A stretch of DNA of 8,524 nt from Gemmatimonadales bacterium UBA7835 (GTDB lineage Bacteria; Gemmatimonadota; Gemmatimonadetes; Longimicrobiales; Gaopeijiaceae). The position numbers and the translations under genes are program-made. The stretch covers positions 1-8,524 of the forward strand of contig DLTN01000103.1 of assembly GCA_002500925.1 (NCBI GenBank), written 5' to 3'. This document shows positions 6,217 to 8,524 of the stretch, in pieces. The notes below the pieces were generated by a model. That model had not been told where the DNA came from, ran no database searches, and saw only the letters and a program-made list of their open reading frames with translations. Positions within the stretch are counted from its first letter, which is position 1. Each line of letters starts with the position of its first letter.

Positions 6217-8524
6217 TTATCTTCGCTCCTGCCACCAGTCGTCCTTAAGGATAGTCACCGCTTCTTCTAGTTCCATGCCGTTGACCCTTAGGACAGCGCG
6301 GTATGTGCCGGGTGTAGCTTCACTGATCGCAAAGCGGGTCGTGTCACCGTTCTGGCGACCGAAGCCGCCGCTGCGCACGGTTTGACGTTGTTCACGTATT
6401 CTGTCTTGCTCCTCTTCGCTTCGCTCAATTTTTTTCATCATGTCCCACTGAACGATATTGATTCCGGCTGTTCCTTCGTGCTCGATCTCGGAGATCGCGA
6501 TCTGGCCTTGGTAAATGGTCAGTGTCACCTCGGCATCGCTGCGAAGGTAGAAGAATAGGGACGCTCCGGGTGCTTCACTCTCCCCTTCGAAGTTCGATGA
6601 CGAGTAGTTGGTCCTATCCACTGCGACCCATCGGATCTCAGGCTCCGGTGTAAAAAAGAAGGCGTCCTCAGCCATGACCGTCGGTGTTAATGCCGACAGT
6701 GGGGCGATATCTGTGACATAAATGCCGCGTCCATGAGTAGCGACAACTAGATCATTGTCTCTTTCCTGAATCTTCATGTCGTGCACGGGACTTGTCGGCA
6801 TGTCGAGCTTCATGCTCGTCCAGTTCTCGCCACCAGTGTTGGAGACCCAAACCTGAAATTCGGTACCAATGAAGAGTAGATCCGGGTTTATGTGGTGCTC
6901 ACGGATGACGTTGACCGGGCCGTTCGGAAGGTTGGCCGAGATATCGGTCCAGTTTTCACCGAAGTCTGTGGTCTTATAGACAAAGGGTCGAAAGTCGTCT
7001 CTCCGGTAGCCCGTATACGTAAGATACGCCGTCCCCAATTCGTGATGAGACGCCTCGACGCGACTGACCCAATATTCCGGGTTGTTTGGGATATTTTCGT
7101 TCAATGAGGTCCAGGTCTCGCCTCCATCTTTAGTGACCTGAACGTTCCCGTCGTCTGTCCCGACCCATATGACCCCGGCTTTGAGAGGCGATTCGTCGAC
7201 GGTCGTGATCGTGCCGTACTGGATATTTCCGTCTCCGCCTCTACCTGTGGTCTGTGTGGCAGGATCGTCTTTTGTCAGGTCAGGGCTAATGACCTCCCAA
7301 GCCTCACCACGGAATTCTGAGCGGAGGAGTATGTTGCCTGCGTGAAAGATGACGTTGCAGTCATGCGGTGAGATTAGAATTGGAGCGTTCCAGTTCCATC
7401 GCATCTCAGGATCGTTGTGCCGCACACCTTTTGTTTCGCCGGTCAACAGGTCTGTACGACGGATGGGACCGAACTGAGACTCGTTGTAGAGGTAGCGGTT
7501 TTCGCACCAGTCGATCTCGTTGTACATCCCGTCGCCGCCTCCGACGCGTTCCCATTGCTCGAAGTAGACCGGGCCACCCGCTGGGTTCGTGTGATAGGCC
7601 ATGTGCGAGCCGTTGTCCTGTAGCCCGCCCATGACTCGGTAGGGACGTGAATTGTCTACGCCGACAGCATAGAACTGCGCGAGCGACTGAAAATCAGGGT
7701 GGTACCAGTTTTCACCGCCATCGTAAGAGATTCCCATACCATGGTCGTAACCAAGGATGATGTGACGTGAATCGTCTGGGTTAATCCAAAGGGCGTGATC
7801 GTCTCCCCCGAAACCGTACGGACGCCGCTCCCACGTTTCGCCACCGTCATAAGTACCCCATGACGCAGCCGATAGGACGTGAACGATATTGGCGTCGTTT
7901 GGATCGATGATGATTTGACCGTAATAGTAGGCTGGACCACCACCTATCGACTGATTGTCAGGGCTCACTTTTTCCCAGTTTATCCCTGCGTTTTCGGAGC
8001 GGTACACTTCACCACCGATCATTCCTCGAGACGACCTATGATCTAGGAGCTCCTGACGTCGTTCCCCGTCGGACATACCCTCTTTGTTTGCGTTTTCGAT
8101 CGTCACGTACAGGACATTTGGGTCACTGTGGTATACGTCTACTCCGATCCGACCCAGCATGCCTTCAGGGAGGCCCTGTCCGATCTGGATCCAGTTTTCG
8201 CCACCGTCCGTTGTCTTAAAAAGACGGCTGCCTGGGCCACCTAGGTCGAAGGTCCACGGCAGGCGAACCTTGTCGTAGGTCGCTGCGTATAGAGTGTTTG
8301 GGTCGGTCGGATCCATAACTATGTCCACCACACCGATGTCTTGTCCCTCAGAACGGTAGTTCAGTGAACGCTTCCAGGTTTGGCCTCCATCGGTCGATTT
8401 GTATAGGCCGCGCTCACCACCTGCCGAGTATAGTGGTCCTAGTGCGGCGACGTACACCACGTTTGGATCCGTCGGGTGAACTACTATACGCCCTATGTGC
8501 TGAGACATCGGAAGCCCAACGTTT
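6217..8524 (-). CDS. Vps10/sortilin-like BNR (Asp-box) repeat protein, 5'-truncated by window edge
   Basis: The frame is open from the window edge to a TAA at 6217, giving 768 visible residues. The ATG at 8508 is probably internal, because the codons before it (NVGLP) continue the family's usual sequence into MSQHIGRIVVHP. Nine Asp-box turns (S/T-x-D-x-G-x-T/N-W or close variants) are visible, encoded at 8374-8397, 8191-8214, 7975-7998, 7831-7854, 7705-7728, 7297-7320, 7111-7134, 6949-6972 and 6820-6843. Two segments with GRGGDGNIQYGT and THGRGIYVTD are typical of the bacterial family often named BNR or WD40/YVTN-like glycosyl hydrolase. After about residue 610 comes an Ig-like C-terminal domain (VTLTIYQG, GINIVQWDM, PGTYRAVLRVNG) interrupted by a highly charged insert at about 690-720. 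It is a large exported propeller; despite the database label, no sialidase catalytic arginine triad is evident. The signal peptide is outside the window. Confidence 0.92.
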   Translation of the reverse strand, partial: NVGLPMSQHIGRIVVHPTDPNVVYVAALGPLYSAGGERGLYKSTDGGQTWKRSLNYRSEGQDIGVVDIVMDPTDPNTLYAATYDKVRLPWTFDLGGPGSRLFKTTDGGENWIQIGQGLPEGMLGRIGVDVYHSDPNVLYVTIENANKEGMSDGERRQELLDHRSSRGMIGGEVYRSENAGINWEKVSPDNQSIGGGPAYYYGQIIIDPNDANIVHVLSAASWGTYDGGETWERRPYGFGGDDHALWINPDDSRHIILGYDHGMGISYDGGENWYHPDFQSLAQFYAVGVDNSRPYRVMGGLQDNGSHMAYHTNPAGGPVYFEQWERVGGGDGMYNEIDWCENRYLYNESQFGPIRRTDLLTGETKGVRHNDPEMRWNWNAPILISPHDCNVIFHAGNILLRSEFRGEAWEVISPDLTKDDPATQTTGRGGDGNIQYGTITTVDESPLKAGVIWVGTDDGNVQVTKDGGETWTSLNENIPNNPEYWVSRVEASHHELGTAYLTYTGYRRDDFRPFVYKTTDFGENWTDISANLPNGPVNVIREHHINPDLLFIGTEFQVWVSNTGGENWTSMKLDMPTSPVHDMKIQERDNDLVVATHGRGIYVTDIAPLSALTPTVMAEDAFFFTPEPEIRWVAVDRTNYSSSNFEGESEAPGASLFFYLRSDAEVTLTIYQGQIAISEIEHEGTAGINIVQWDMMKKIERSEEEQDRIREQRQTVRSGGFGRQNGDTTRFAISEATPGTYRAVLRVNGMELEEAVTILKDDWWQERR

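Noticed and set aside
5909..6385. A 158-codon plus-strand open frame spanning the gap between the two propeller genes
   Set aside because: It is antisense to both genes' ends, rich in Ser, Arg and Cys without order, and resembles no protein family.
6217..8508. Sialidase/glycosyl hydrolase activity for the BNR protein
   Set aside because: Asp boxes are structural turns shared by many non-enzymatic propellers. The arginine triad and FRIP motif of sialidases are not visible in the part present, so enzymatic activity is not claimed.

Overview
The window looks like a piece of a Gram-negative, free-living environmental bacterium. Every protein gene seen complete has an export signal or membrane anchor. 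One is a lipoprotein with an LAAC lipobox, and the BNR/Asp-box and LVIVD beta-propeller types are common in Gemmatimonadota, Acidobacteriota and related marine or soil lineages. That phylum hint is inference only; no rRNA or marker gene is present.

Layout. (1) Positions 1-393 (+): the 3' end of a fasciclin (FAS1) domain protein, followed by a hairpin terminator at about 436-478. (2) Positions 484-3216 (-): a tight three-gene operon. In transcription order it holds a small secreted protein of unknown family with a Met/His-rich tail, a complete three-domain multicopper oxidase with all copper ligands present, and a small membrane-anchored coiled-coil protein. The first two genes are 7 nt apart and the last two overlap by 4 nt (ATGA). 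(3) Positions 3217-3467: a divergent intergenic region that must hold the promoters for both sides. (4) Positions 3468-4619 (+): a lipoprotein of unknown function made of two copies of the same roughly 160-residue domain. (5) Positions 4649-4696: a 16-bp perfect bidirectional terminator between convergent genes. (6) Positions 4746-6101 (-): an exported LVIVD-type beta-propeller with a histidine at the start of almost every blade. (7) Positions 6217-8524 (-): a large Vps10/sortilin-like Asp-box (BNR) repeat protein whose 5' end lies outside the window.

The multicopper oxidase operon is the only set of genes whose arrangement clearly implies joint function: probably periplasmic oxidation of Cu(I), another metal, or a small organic substrate, with two uncharacterised helper proteins. 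The two propeller genes share a strand and lie 115 nt apart, so they may be co-transcribed, but nothing in the sequence shows that they cooperate. I see no CRISPR array, mobile element, RNA gene or phage feature. The least explained parts are the operon's two partner proteins and the duplicated lipoprotein domain.
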